A DNA stretch of 64,000 bases from Oceanisphaera marina. GTDB lineage: Bacteria > Pseudomonadota > Gammaproteobacteria > Enterobacterales > Aeromonadaceae. A program made the position numbers and the translations under genes. The stretch lies in contig NZ_BMKE01000016.1 of NCBI RefSeq assembly GCF_014643915.1, positions 26,905-90,904 of the forward strand, in the 5' to 3' direction. The stretch's first letter is position 1; each line of letters begins with the position of its first letter. Shown here in pieces: positions 1 to 8,837 of this stretch. The notes below the pieces were generated by a model. It was not told the DNA's origin, did not search any database, and saw only the letters and a program-made list of their open reading frames with translations.

Positions 1-1
1 G

Positions 2-2989
2 CTGGGTGGCTACGGCGCATATCAGGCCATTCCCAAAGAAGCCAATCCGGATGTGACTATCCCCATGATGTATGTGTCCATGGGGCTGGAAGGCATTAGC
101 CCGGAAGATGCCGAGCGGCTGCTGGTGCGCCCCATGGAACAGGAGCTGCGCACTCTTGAGGGGGTAAAAAAAATGACCTCTACTGCCGGCGAGGGGCATG
201 CGTCTGTCATGCTGGAGTTTGACGCCGGCTTCGATCCCAAACAGGCATTGCAGGATGTGCGGGAAAAAGTCGACGCCACCCGCAGCAAGCTCCCTCAAGA
301 AGTGGATGAGCCCCAGGTTCACGAAATTAACGTCTCGCTGTTTCCGGTGCTGTCTGTGGCCTTGTCCGGTCCCTTGTCCGAGGCCGAGCTGGTGATGACA
401 GCGCGACGGCTGAAAGACGAGATTGAAGGCATTGCCGAAGTGCTGGAGGTCGACATTGGCGGCGACCGCGAAGACGTGTTGGAAATCCTGGTTGACCCGC
501 AAGTGCTCGACAGTTACGGCATCGATTACACCCAGCTGTTTAACCTGGTGTCGCGCAATAACCGTCTGGTGGCCGCCGGCAGCCTGGACACGGGCGCGGG
601 TCGACTGGCGATCAAGGTACCGGGCATTATCGAAAATCTGGACGATGTACTGGGCATGCCGATCAAGGTGGATGGCGATAAGGTGGTGACCTTTGGCGAC
701 GTGGCCACCTTGCGTCGCACCTTTAAAGATCCCGCCGGTTTTGCCCGACTCAACGGCCAGCCCGGGGTGGTGCTGGAAGTCAGTAAACGCGCCGGTGCCA
801 ATATTATCGACACCATAGAGCAGGTGAAACAGTTGCTGGCAGCAGCGGCACCGTTACTGCCCGAGGGCGTGGCCATCGACTACATCATGGATCAATCTAC
901 TCAGGTAGAAACCATGTTGTCGGACTTGTTGAATAACGTGCTCACCGCCGTGGTACTGGTGCTGATTTTGATTTTGCTGACCATGGGCATGCGCTCGGCG
1001 GTGATGGTGGGCTTGACCATACCCGGTGCCTTTTTGGCGGGCATTCTGATCATCTGGGCCATTGGCTTTACCATGAACATTATCGTGCTGTTCGCGCTGA
1101 TCCTGGTGGCGGGCATGCTGGTGGATGGTGCGATAGTGGTATCTGAGTTGGCCGATCGACATCTGCACGAGGGCCAGGCTCCCAAGCAGGCGTGGATTAA
1201 CGCCGCCCACCGTATGAGCTGGCCGGTGATTGCCTCCACCATTACTACGCTGGCGGTATTTGCGCCGTTATTATTCTGGCCCGGCGTGGTGGGGGAGTTT
1301 ATGAAATACCTGCCCGCCACCGTGATCATCTGCCTGCTGGCGTCTCTCGCCATGGCACTGATATTTTTACCCACCATGGGCGGGCTAACGCGCCAGCAAC
1401 ACAACAAGACGCCGGTGACCGTGGTGGGCTTGGCCCAATATCGCGCCCTGCTCAGCCGCTTGCTGCAACGTCCGGGCCTGACGCTGGTGGGCACCCTGGT
1501 GATTATTGCGCTGGTGTACGCCGGTTATGCCCGCTTCAACCATGGGGTGGAGTTCTTCCCCGCCATCGAGCCCGACAGTGCCCAGTTGCAGGTGCGTGCG
1601 CGCGGCGATTTATCTGTGTATGAAAAAGACGCCATCTTGCAAGAAGTCGAGCAGCGGCTGCAGGGCATGAGTGAAGTTAAGGCCCTGTATGCGCGCAGCT
1701 TTGCCATGGCCGATAATCAAATGGGCAGCGACGTGATAGGCGTGTTGCAGTTTCAGTTTGTGGACTGGTTTGCGCGCCGTCCGGCGAGTGCCATTAAAGA
1801 CACCATGCTGGCGCTTACTGCCGATATTCCCGGCATCATTCTCGACTTTAGACAGCAACAAATGGGGCCGGGCGGTGGCAAGCCGGTCGAACTCAGGCTC
1901 AATGGCCAGAGTGAGGCGAGCGTGGCACAGGCCACCGAGCGGTTGCGCGCCGCCATGTTGGAGCTGGGTGGCTTTATCGACATTGAAGACGATCGCAGCC
2001 TGCCGGGCATAGAGTGGCGGCTCAAGGTGGACAGAGAAGCTGCGGCGCGCCTGGGCGCCGATGTGTTGAGCGTGGGCAATGCGGTACAGTTGGTCACCAA
2101 TGGCCTGAAGCTGGCCACTTATCGACCGGAAGATGCGACGGATGAAGTCGATATTCGGGTGCGGGTGCCGGTGAATTTTCGCTCCCTCGATCAGCTTGCT
2201 CGATTAACCCTCAACACCCAGCGCGGTCAGGTACCGCTCAGTCACTTTGTAACCTTCAGCTCGGCGCCCAAAGTGGGTACTCTGCACAGAGTCGACGGCA
2301 AGCGCACCATTACCATCAAGGCCGATATTGATGAAGGTTATCGACTGGACGAACGGTTAAACGCCCTGCGCGAGCAGGTAACCCGCCTGCCCGATGGCGT
2401 CAATCTGGTGGTGGCCGGCGAGGATGCCGATCAGCGGGAAGCGGGGCAGTTTTTGGTGAGTGCTTTTGCCGTGGCCATTTTTATGATGACGCTGATCTTG
2501 GTGACCCAGTTCAACAGCCTGTATCAAACCGCGCTGGTCCTGTCGGCCATCGTATTCTCGACCGCCGGCGTCTTGATTGGTCTGCTGTTGAACGGTCAGT
2601 CGTTTGGCATTGTCATGGTAGGCATGGGCATCATTGCCCTGGCGGGCATAGTGGTGAACAACAATATTGTATTGATCGATACCTTTAACCAGCTGCGCAT
2701 CGAGGGCATGAGCCCGACAGAAGCGGCACTGGAAACCGGCTGCCTGCGCCTACGGCCGGTGTTGCTGACCGCCATTACTACTGTGCTGGGCCTGATGCCC
2801 ATGGTACTGGGCGTTAACGTCGACTTGCTCGGGCCAAGCCTTGGCATAGGTGCGCCTTCCACCCAGTGGTGGACTCAGCTCTCCAGTGCCATCGCCGGCG
2901 GCCTCACCTTCGCCACCTTGCTCACCCTGCTACTCACCCCCTGCATGCTGGTGCTGCGCCCGGGGGAAATCGCAAAGAGTGAAGAGTGA
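2..2989 (+). CDS. RND-family efflux transporter permease (5' end outside window)
   Basis: This is an inner-membrane proton-driven RND pump that would export drugs, metals or other solutes together with a periplasmic adaptor. The reading frame is open from the left edge, and the first visible residues (GGYGAYQAIPKEANPDV) follow what would be TM1. The first methionine codon is well inside the protein, so the start and any adaptor gene lie to the left. About 995 residues remain of the usual 1,020-1,050. Two large periplasmic loops separate two TM bundles (about 310-470 and 830-960). The TM4 proton-relay motif reads GMLVDGAIVVSE, with one Asp where AcrB has two. TM10 reads GIVVNNNIVLID, without the AcrB lysine. 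This matches RND branches away from AcrB; the substrate cannot be read from sequence. Confidence 0.93.
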   Translation: MGGYGAYQAIPKEANPDVTIPMMYVSMGLEGISPEDAERLLVRPMEQELRTLEGVKKMTSTAGEGHASVMLEFDAGFDPKQALQDVREKVDATRSKLPQEVDEPQVHEINVSLFPVLSVALSGPLSEAELVMTARRLKDEIEGIAEVLEVDIGGDREDVLEILVDPQVLDSYGIDYTQLFNLVSRNNRLVAAGSLDTGAGRLAIKVPGIIENLDDVLGMPIKVDGDKVVTFGDVATLRRTFKDPAGFARLNGQPGVVLEVSKRAGANIIDTIEQVKQLLAAAAPLLPEGVAIDYIMDQSTQVETMLSDLLNNVLTAVVLVLILILLTMGMRSAVMVGLTIPGAFLAGILIIWAIGFTMNIIVLFALILVAGMLVDGAIVVSELADRHLHEGQAPKQAWINAAHRMSWPVIASTITTLAVFAPLLFWPGVVGEFMKYLPATVIICLLASLAMALIFLPTMGGLTRQQHNKTPVTVVGLAQYRALLSRLLQRPGLTLVGTLVIIALVYAGYARFNHGVEFFPAIEPDSAQLQVRARGDLSVYEKDAILQEVEQRLQGMSEVKALYARSFAMADNQMGSDVIGVLQFQFVDWFARRPASAIKDTMLALTADIPGIILDFRQQQMGPGGGKPVELRLNGQSEASVAQATERLRAAMLELGGFIDIEDDRSLPGIEWRLKVDREAAARLGADVLSVGNAVQLVTNGLKLATYRPEDATDEVDIRVRVPVNFRSLDQLARLTLNTQRGQVPLSHFVTFSSAPKVGTLHRVDGKRTITIKADIDEGYRLDERLNALREQVTRLPDGVNLVVAGEDADQREAGQFLVSAFAVAIFMMTLILVTQFNSLYQTALVLSAIVFSTAGVLIGLLLNGQSFGIVMVGMGIIALAGIVVNNNIVLIDTFNQLRIEGMSPTEAALETGCLRLRPVLLTAITTVLGLMPMVLGVNVDLLGPSLGIGAPSTQWWTQLSSAIAGGLTFATLLTLLLTPCMLVLRPGEIAKSEE

Positions 2990-2993
2990 AGGG

Positions 2994-3026
2994 AAAACAC
3001 CACATCCACAGACGCGGTGTTTTTTC
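2994..3026 (+). terminator. Rho-independent terminator after the RND gene
   Basis: AAAACACC pairs with GGTGTTTT across a 14-base loop and runs into a T-tract, five bases after the stop codon. Confidence 0.7.
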
Positions 3027-3046
3027 TTACGGCTTACGGCTGTGTG

Positions 3047-4087
3047 TTATCCAAACACCGCCAATTCTTCGCGATAGGGTGTTAAATCGCCAATATTCTC
3101 GGCGACCCATTGCGGGTTGTAGTAGGTATCCAGGTAGCGTTCGCCACCGTCGCACATCAGGGTCACCAGGGAGCCGCGCTCGCCGTTTTGCTGCATGCGC
3201 TTGGCCAGCTGCAGCACACCCCACAGGTTGGTGCCGGTCGAGCCGCCGGCCTTGCGGCCCAGGATATGCTCCAGCCAGTGAATGGTGGCAATGCTGGCGG
3301 CGTCCGGCACCTTGATCATCTCGTCGATCACCTCGGGCAGAAATGACGCTTCTACCCGGGGCCGGCCTATCCCTTCAATACGGCCGCCAGCCTGGCTGAT
3401 CAGGCTGGCATCGCCACTTTGATAGCTGTCGTAAAATACCGAATGTTCCGGATCGACCACCACCAGTTTGGTATCCAGCCCTAAATAGCGGGTGTACCGC
3501 CCCAGGGTAGCCGAGGTGCCGCCGGTGCCGGCGCTCATCACGATGGCGTGGGGAATCGGATGCGGTTCCTGGGCCAGTTGATGAAAGATACTCTCGGCAA
3601 TATTGTTGTTGCCTCGCCAGTCGGTGGCCCGTTCGGCAAAGGTGAACTGATCCATGTAATGGCCACGATATTCCCGCGCCAGTCGCTCGGCTTCGGCGTA
3701 CACCTGCGCGCCGTGATCGACAAAATGACAATGGCCGCCCAGGCGCTTCACCTGTTCTACCTTTTTGCAGGTGGTGTGGCGCGGCATCACGGCGGTGAAG
3801 GGTAAGCCCAGCAGCTTGGCAAAATAGGCTTCGGATACGGCCGTGCTGCCCGACGAGGCTTCCACGACATGGGTGCCTTCGTTGATCTTGCCACTGCAAA
3901 TGGCGTGCAAGAACAAGGAGCGTGCCAGTCGGTGCTTAAGGCTACCGGTCGGGTGGGTGCTTTCGTCTTTCAGATAAATGTCGATACCGCTTAGGCCAGG
4001 CACATCCAGCAAATACAGGTGAGTATCCGAGGTGCGCAGCTGATCGCTCGACAAGGTTTTAAGGGCGGTGCGGGTCCAGTTATTCAT
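3047..4087 (-). CDS. PLP-dependent cysteine desulfhydrase-like protein (CcdA/Cds1 type)
   Basis: Predicted cytosolic fold-type II PLP enzyme of the cysteine synthase family, 346 residues. The PLP lysine is K51 in HPTGSLKHR, followed by a substrate loop (EASSGSTAVSE) and a phosphate-binding Gly/Thr loop (SAGTGGTSATLG). It is longer than CysK/CysM (about 300-320) and has an extended C-terminus (CDGGERYLDTYY). Members of this branch (Cds1; CcdA of Pantoea) degrade L-cysteine to H2S, pyruvate and ammonia. The divergent neighbour is a DecR/YbaO-like regulator, the same pairing as the Pantoea ccdA-ccdR cysteine-resistance module, which supports this role over cysteine synthesis. An upstream in-frame TTG at 4102 is possible, but the ATG at 4087 is preferred. 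Desulfhydrase activity is an inference. Confidence 0.75.
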   Translation of the reverse strand: MNNWTRTALKTLSSDQLRTSDTHLYLLDVPGLSGIDIYLKDESTHPTGSLKHRLARSLFLHAICSGKINEGTHVVEASSGSTAVSEAYFAKLLGLPFTAVMPRHTTCKKVEQVKRLGGHCHFVDHGAQVYAEAERLAREYRGHYMDQFTFAERATDWRGNNNIAESIFHQLAQEPHPIPHAIVMSAGTGGTSATLGRYTRYLGLDTKLVVVDPEHSVFYDSYQSGDASLISQAGGRIEGIGRPRVEASFLPEVIDEMIKVPDAASIATIHWLEHILGRKAGGSTGTNLWGVLQLAKRMQQNGERGSLVTLMCDGGERYLDTYYNPQWVAENIGDLTPYREELAVFG

Positions 4088-4146
4088 GATCTTGGCATCC
4101 AATGCTTGAAAGAGTCGGGAGAACCAAGCGGTTCTATTATGTAAGA

Positions 4147-4152
4147 ATTATA
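4147..4152 (-). promoter_or_regulatory. -10 box of the desulfhydrase gene
   Basis: Read on the minus strand this is a perfect TATAAT, about 60 bases before the ATG. No good -35 hexamer lies 16-18 bases upstream, as expected of an activator-dependent promoter. The adjacent DecR-like protein is the obvious candidate activator. Confidence 0.5.
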
Positions 4153-4238
4153 TCCCTCTATTCAGGTAAAAGTTTTTCCATCTTTACCTCAGTGGTGTTA
4201 TTTTTTGGAAAATTATTCTTCATTCAAGGGTTTAAAGA

Positions 4239-4694
4239 GTGGATGTTTTCGATCGCCATATACTGGCGCTACTGCAGCAGGACGCCTCTTTGGCACTGAA
4301 AGATCTGGCCGAGGCGGTGAACCTGTCTACTACCCCCTGCTGGAAGCGGGTAAAAAAGCTGGAACAGGGCGGATATATTCGCGGCCGGGTGGCCTTGCTG
4401 GATGCAGACAAACTGGGGCTGGGACTGTCGGTATTCGTGCAGCTGAAAACCCAGCATCACGACAGCCGTTGGCTGGCGCAGTTTGCCGAGACCGTGACCG
4501 CCTTCGACGAGGTGGTGGAGTTTTATCGAATGTCGGGCGAGTGGGACTATATGCTGCGGGTAGTAGTGGCAGACATTGCGGCGTTCGACTGTTTTTACAA
4601 AAAGCTGATTACCAACACGGAAGGCTTGTCGGATATTACCTCCAGCTTCGCCATGGAACAGATCAAATACACCACGGCACTGCCACTCGGCTAA
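4239..4694 (+). CDS. decR: Lrp/AsnC-family transcriptional regulator, DecR/CcdR type
   Basis: A 151-residue Lrp/AsnC protein. The N-terminal helix-turn-helix (about residues 3-55, with [14 protein letters not shown]) is followed by a RAM effector-binding domain. It closely resembles E. coli DecR (YbaO/CyuR), including [10 protein letters not shown], the GEWDYMLRV segment and the C-terminal [18 protein letters not shown]. DecR senses excess cysteine and activates cysteine-degrading genes. Here it is divergent from a desulfhydrase-like gene across a 150-bp gap, so it probably activates that gene on cysteine. Translation starts at GTG; the nearby ATG at 4243 is out of frame. Confidence 0.88.
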   Translation: MDVFDRHILALLQQDASLALKDLAEAVNLSTTPCWKRVKKLEQGGYIRGRVALLDADKLGLGLSVFVQLKTQHHDSRWLAQFAETVTAFDEVVEFYRMSGEWDYMLRVVVADIAAFDCFYKKLITNTEGLSDITSSFAMEQIKYTTALPLG

Positions 4695-4736
4695 CCAGCA
4701 GATAGCAGATGGGCAGGCTGAAAAAGTCTAAAGACA

Positions 4737-5357
4737 CTAACTGCGCCAGCGTTCCGGCGAGTAAGAAAACACCGGCAGCGACCAGTGCCAGCGAATCGCG
4801 GCCAGTCGAATGCTCAGGCCCACCACAAACGAGGCCAGCATGTTGATATTTTCGCTTATTCCCAGATCGCGCAGCAACAGGTAGAGCAGCGCCACCAGCA
4901 GCGATACGCTGGCATAGAGTTCGTGGCGCAATACCTGAGGTGTGCGGTTACACAATACATCGCGCAATATACCGCCGAAAATACCGGTAGTAATGCCGGA
5001 CATCACCACAATAGGCAATGAATAGTCGAGCCCCTGGGCCACATTGCAGCCGATGATAGTAAAGGCAATCAGGCCCATGGCATCCAACAGTAAAAAAAAA
5101 CGATGCAGGTGGTGCATGATCCTGGCCAGCAAGATGGTGGTAAGCCCTGCGCTTATGGTGAGATAGATATAGGGCGGATGCTGGGTCCAGCCAATGGGAA
5201 AGTTACCCAACATGACATCGCGTACCGTGCCGCCGCCAAGAGCGGTCAGAAAGGCTATCAGACTGACGCCGAACAGGTCCATATTTCGGCGCCCGGCAGC
5301 CAGTGCTCCGGACATGGCTTCGGCGGTAATGGCGATCAGATAGATATAGAGAAGCAT
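4737..5357 (-). CDS. yicG: TRIC-family (UPF0126) membrane channel, YicG-like
   Basis: A 206-residue inner-membrane protein made of two homologous three-helix UPF0126 repeats. Each repeat carries a glycine-rich signature (ALGGGTVRDVMLG about 41-53; GIFGGILRDVLC about 125-136). Prokaryotic TRIC proteins form trimeric monovalent-cation channels, but the in vivo role of YicG is unsettled. The N-terminus (YLIAITAEAMSGALAAGRR) resembles YicG more than YadS. The ATG at 5357 follows an AGGG ribosome binding site at 5365-5368. Immediately upstream is a tandem glycine riboswitch, tying expression to glycine and suggesting a role in glycine or amine handling. Confidence 0.9.
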   Translation of the reverse strand: MLLYIYLIAITAEAMSGALAAGRRNMDLFGVSLIAFLTALGGGTVRDVMLGNFPIGWTQHPPYIYLTISAGLTTILLARIMHHLHRFFLLLDAMGLIAFTIIGCNVAQGLDYSLPIVVMSGITTGIFGGILRDVLCNRTPQVLRHELYASVSLLVALLYLLLRDLGISENINMLASFVVGLSIRLAAIRWHWSLPVFSYSPERWRS

Positions 5358-5360
5358 CAG

Positions 5361-5553
5361 GAAACCCTGCGTGGTAAGTGCCCCTCCCGCTGTTCTTGGT
5401 ACCTGAGGGTTTCACGGCGAGCCGTTTGCCCCTTCGGTGGGTGCTGTTGTCACCGCTCTCCAGTTGGCGTAATAGAATTGTCGCAGTACATGAGCCTGAG
5501 CGTTTATGGGAGTTTGCGCCTTCGGCGGAAGTTAAGAATCTTCTCTCTTCTGC
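5361..5553 (-). promoter_or_regulatory. Tandem glycine riboswitch
   Basis: Read on the minus strand, two consecutive aptamers carry the conserved glycine-riboswitch cores. Aptamer 1 spans about 5483-5553, with GAAGAGAGAAG, CGCCGAAGGCGCAAAC and GCTCAGGC. Aptamer 2 spans about 5370-5470, with TGGAGAGCGGTGACA, CACCGAAGGGGCAAAC and CCTCAGGTACC. The pair lies between a good promoter and the ATG of the TRIC channel gene. GAAACCCT in aptamer 2 (5406-5413) is exactly complementary to AGGGTTTC at the ribosome binding site (5361-5368). This suggests the site is sequestered without glycine and freed when glycine binds. The switching direction is inferred. Confidence 0.93.
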
Positions 5554-5562
5554 GAGGCGCGG

Positions 5563-5590
5563 ATTATACCCATAATATGGTCGTTGTTAA
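5563..5590 (-). promoter_or_regulatory. Sigma-70 promoter of the riboswitch-yicG transcript
   Basis: On the minus strand TTAACA (5585-5590) is followed after 16 bases by a perfect TATAAT (5563-5568). Transcription would start near 5556, right at the beginning of aptamer 1. Confidence 0.75.
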
Positions 5591-5615
5591 CTGAAATATG
5601 CTGATATGCCTACTT

Positions 5616-6413
5616 TCAAGGCCGTTGTTGAAGATAATCGCCTGGGGTGCGGCCGATAAACTCACGAAAAGCGGCAATGAAGGCCGATAGGCTGTCGTAA
5701 CCACAGGCCAGAGCCACGTCGGTGACACGATCTCCCGCCTCCAGTTGCGGCAGAGCAGCCAGTAATCGACTCCGCTGACGCCATTGGCGAAAGCTCATAC
5801 CCGTTTCACGTTGAAAGGCGCGGCTCAGGGTTTTATCGCTAATACCCAGTTCATGGCTGAAATATCTCAGGGGATGGCGACAATCAGGATGGCTGGCGAG
5901 ATAACGACACAGAGCCGTCAATCGGTGGTCTTGTGGCCAGGGTAATACCAAATTACCGGGCTTGGCTTCGGCTAGCCGGTCGAGTAATACCATCACCAGC
6001 CGCCCGTCGGCACCTTGCTCGTCGTACTCCTCCGGCAGCAGGCTAAAAGCCACAATCAGCTCTCTTAACAGCGTATCAATGTGCAGCACCTTGCATTCCT
6101 GCCAGGGCAATCGGTCGGCGGCGATATACAGGCTGCGGATCACCGTATGGGGTGGGCACTGTACGCCGTGCTCCACACCGGGTGGAATCAGCACCGCACG
6201 GGTGGGCGGTGCCACAAAGTGTCCCGTCGTCGTCTCCACCGTGATCACGCCTTGCTTGGCATAAGACAGTTGTGCCCAAGGATGGTGATGGGGAGTGGCA
6301 ATGGCGTGATTAGGTAAAGACACCACCTGACCCAGCACCGGTCGGGGCAGGGTACTCAGGGCGTCTAGCTGGCTGAGCAGCTGCTGTTGCTGAAGTGATG
6401 GCGTTCTGTTCAT
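5616..6413 (-). CDS. AraC-family transcriptional regulator
   Basis: A 265-residue AraC/XylS protein. An N-terminal cupin sensor domain (about 25-150, with HHHPWAQLSYAKQGVITV and PTRAVLIPPGVEHGV) is followed by two helix-turn-helix motifs in the last 100 residues (ELGISDKTLSRAFQRETG and DVALACGYDSLSAFIAAFRE). The cupin arrangement is that of NimR-like regulators, which usually control a neighbouring transporter. The divergent YfeH-type carrier gene across a 206-bp gap is the natural candidate target. No strong ribosome binding site precedes the ATG. The effector is unknown. Confidence 0.88.
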   Translation of the reverse strand: MNRTPSLQQQQLLSQLDALSTLPRPVLGQVVSLPNHAIATPHHHPWAQLSYAKQGVITVETTTGHFVAPPTRAVLIPPGVEHGVQCPPHTVIRSLYIAADRLPWQECKVLHIDTLLRELIVAFSLLPEEYDEQGADGRLVMVLLDRLAEAKPGNLVLPWPQDHRLTALCRYLASHPDCRHPLRYFSHELGISDKTLSRAFQRETGMSFRQWRQRSRLLAALPQLEAGDRVTDVALACGYDSLSAFIAAFREFIGRTPGDYLQQRP

Positions 6414-6619
6414 GGCGGGATGATGCAGAACAAGTAGTCGATTAACAAGCTGTAAAACCCTCTATTGCAGGGCGGCAATCATGCAGTGAGCGATGTTAGT
6501 CTTTAACTGACAGCTGCGCAAACGTGATGTCCTTTCAGCGATACTGGCAGTCCAAATACCGACAAACTGCAGCTGGACTCTGGGGTAGAGTAAGGTTTTT
6601 ATCTGACCGGAGAAATCGG

Positions 6620-7609
6620 ATGTTTGGCTATGTGCGGCTGCTGTTTGATAATTTTACCTTGATTTTGTTGGCGGTGATTGCCACCGCCACCTTGTTGCCA
6701 GCCCAGGGGCAGGGGGCCGAATTTTTTAATGGGCTAACCGTGGCGGCCATTGCCTTGCTGTTTTTTATGCATGGCGCCAAGTTGTCGCGCCAGGCCATTA
6801 TAGCCGGGGCCACTCACTGGCGGCTGCACCTGCTGGTATTCGGCTGTACCTTTGTCATGTTTCCCTTGTTGGGGCTGGCGGCCAAGCCGCTGCTGTTGCC
6901 CTTGCTGGGAGAAAAGCTCTACATGGGGGTGCTGTTTTTGTGTGTGCTGCCGGGCACGGTGCAGTCTGCTATTGCCTTTACTGCCCTGGCCGGAGGTAAT
7001 GTACCCGCCGCAGTCTGCAGCGCCTCGGCCTCCAGTATCCTGGGTATTATATTAACGCCCTTGTTGGTGGCTTTGCTGATGCAAGTGGATGCCAGTGAAG
7101 GCTCATCACCATTGAGTTCCATTGGTGCCATCAGCATGCAGTTACTGCTGCCGTTTGTGTTGGGCCATAGCCTGCGGCCGTTGATCGGCCGCTGGGTAGA
7201 CAAGCATAAAAAGCAGCTGAGCCGACTGGATCAAACCTCTATTCTGCTGGTGGTGTATACGGCGTTGAGTGCCTCGGTTGTCGAAGGCCTGTGGCATACG
7301 GTCTCGCCCATGGCACTGACTCTGTTAACCGGGGTGTGTTGTCTACTGCTGGCCGTGGTGCTGTTGTTAACTGCCTGGCTGGGGCGCAGCTTTGGCTTTA
7401 GTCGTGAAGATCAGATCACCATTGTCTTCGGGGGCTCAAAGAAGAGCATGGCCACCGGTGTTCCCATGGCGCAGGTACTGTTTGCCGGACCGCTGCTGGG
7501 CCCGGCCTTGCTGCCGCTGATGATATTTCATCAGATCCAGTTAATGGTGTGTGCGGTGATGGCGCAGCACTATGCTCGCCAGGGAGCCGGGCTCACAGCC
7601 ACTGACTGA
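6620..7609 (+). CDS. yfeH: Bile acid:sodium symporter-superfamily transporter, YfeH-like
   Basis: A 329-residue polytopic inner-membrane protein of the BASS superfamily, with about ten hydrophobic segments. It matches E. coli YfeH over its length (FFMHGAKLSRQAI, CVLPGTVQSAIAFTALAGGN, SASASSILG, LPLMIFHQIQLMVCAVMA). The start is set at 6620 because GGAG at 6609-6612 has ideal spacing; the in-frame ATG at 6524 would add a non-conserved, non-hydrophobic tail. BASS members carry organic anions with Na+, but the YfeH substrate is not known. The gene overlaps the convergent Na/phosphate carrier by 17 bp. Confidence 0.9.
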   Translation: MFGYVRLLFDNFTLILLAVIATATLLPAQGQGAEFFNGLTVAAIALLFFMHGAKLSRQAIIAGATHWRLHLLVFGCTFVMFPLLGLAAKPLLLPLLGEKLYMGVLFLCVLPGTVQSAIAFTALAGGNVPAAVCSASASSILGIILTPLLVALLMQVDASEGSSPLSSIGAISMQLLLPFVLGHSLRPLIGRWVDKHKKQLSRLDQTSILLVVYTALSASVVEGLWHTVSPMALTLLTGVCCLLLAVVLLLTAWLGRSFGFSREDQITIVFGGSKKSMATGVPMAQVLFAGPLLGPALLPLMIFHQIQLMVCAVMAQHYARQGAGLTATD

Positions 7610-8759
7610 TGCCGACCACCATCAACGGCAGGGCAAAGAATACCCCCCCTATATAGACGGCCACATAAGTCTTGTTGCGCATGGCCTGGGTGGCCAGGGT
7701 CTCGGCCATCGCCACCGGAACCTGACGCAGGAAGGGCAGCACATAGATAACGGCAATCGCCAGCAGATTGAACAGCAAATGCACCAGGGCAATTTGCAGC
7801 GCCACCGTGGCGGCGGCGCCGCTGATGGCGGTGGCCGCCAGTAAAGCGGTAATGGTGGTGCCGATGTTACTGCCCAGTATAAAGGGATAGACCTGCTTAA
7901 GGGTGAACACGCCGGTGCCGGCCAAGGGTACGATTAATGAGGTGGTGGTGGAAGACGACTGCACCAGCACGGTGATCAGGGTGCCCGATGCCATGCCCGA
8001 GGCGGGGCCACGACCCACGGCGGTATGCAGTATGTCCATGGCACGGCCGACCATCAGGGTGCGTAGTACCTTGCCAATCTGGGTCACTACCATCAGGATC
8101 AGGCCGATGCCGATCAGAATCAAGGCCACGCCAGACCAGATGCCGGGCAGCCAGGCCACGCTGGCCTTCAGTATGTCGGAGGCAGGAGCAAGCAGCACCT
8201 TCATGAAGTTCATGCCGCTCATGCTGACGCTGGCGTCGCTGACCAGCAGGCCGGCAAGATACTCGGAAGCCGTGGCGAGCGGACGAAACAGCAACTCAAG
8301 CGGCAGCAATATGGCTACGGCCAGAATGTTGAAGCTGTCATGCACGGTGGCGGCTGAAAAGGCCCGTTTGAACTCCTCGCCATTGCGAATATGGCCCAGG
8401 CTGACCAGGGTGCTGGTCAGCGAGGTGCCAATATTGGCGCCCATGATCATGGGAATGGCGATGGAAATGGGCAGGCCACCGGCGACCATGCCGACAATAA
8501 TGGAGGTGACGGTGCTGGAACTCTGGATAAGGGCGGTGGCCACTACCCCGACGATCAGCGCGATACCCGGGTTGGAAGCAAAGGCAAACAGCGATTTGGC
8601 ATCGCTACCGGCGGCGGCCTTGAAGCCGGAACCGATGGCGCCCACGGCGGCCAGCAGCACATAAATCAGCAAGGAGACCAGCAGCCAGGACAGCCAACTG
8701 GACTGGACGTTACTTTCGTTAGCGGAGCCGGGCAGGGCGGTGGTTTGAAGGCTCATCAT
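7593..8759 (-). CDS. nptA: Na+/phosphate cotransporter family protein (NptA/PNaS)
   Basis: A 388-residue inner-membrane Na+-coupled phosphate carrier. Two inverted PNaS repeats each carry the QSSS signature (ATALIQSSSTVTSIIVG about 57-73; ITVLVQSSSTTTSLIVP about 256-272). Additional membrane segments end in a C-terminal helix pair. It lacks the PhoU-like tail of longer YjbB proteins and so resembles Vibrio NptA. A Pho box 61 bp upstream indicates induction by PhoB in phosphate starvation. The 3' end overlaps the convergent yfeH-like gene. Confidence 0.9.
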   Translation of the reverse strand: MMSLQTTALPGSANESNVQSSWLSWLLVSLLIYVLLAAVGAIGSGFKAAAGSDAKSLFAFASNPGIALIVGVVATALIQSSSTVTSIIVGMVAGGLPISIAIPMIMGANIGTSLTSTLVSLGHIRNGEEFKRAFSAATVHDSFNILAVAILLPLELLFRPLATASEYLAGLLVSDASVSMSGMNFMKVLLAPASDILKASVAWLPGIWSGVALILIGIGLILMVVTQIGKVLRTLMVGRAMDILHTAVGRGPASGMASGTLITVLVQSSSTTTSLIVPLAGTGVFTLKQVYPFILGSNIGTTITALLAATAISGAAATVALQIALVHLLFNLLAIAVIYVLPFLRQVPVAMAETLATQAMRNKTYVAVYIGGVFFALPLMVVGISQWL

Positions 8760-8819
8760 GCATCCTCATCTCAAAGTTGGCGCCACTATGCCGAGCCTTT
8801 ATGACGGTTTCATTACAAT

Positions 8820-8837
8820 GCGACAGTTTTATGACAG
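8820..8837 (-). promoter_or_regulatory. Pho box upstream of nptA
   Basis: On the minus strand the site reads CTGTCATAAAACTGTCGC: two 7-base direct repeats (CTGTCAT, CTGTCGC) separated by an A/T-rich 4-mer. This is nearly the PhoB consensus. A further partial copy (CCGTCATAA) lies downstream, nearer the gene. Confidence 0.85.
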
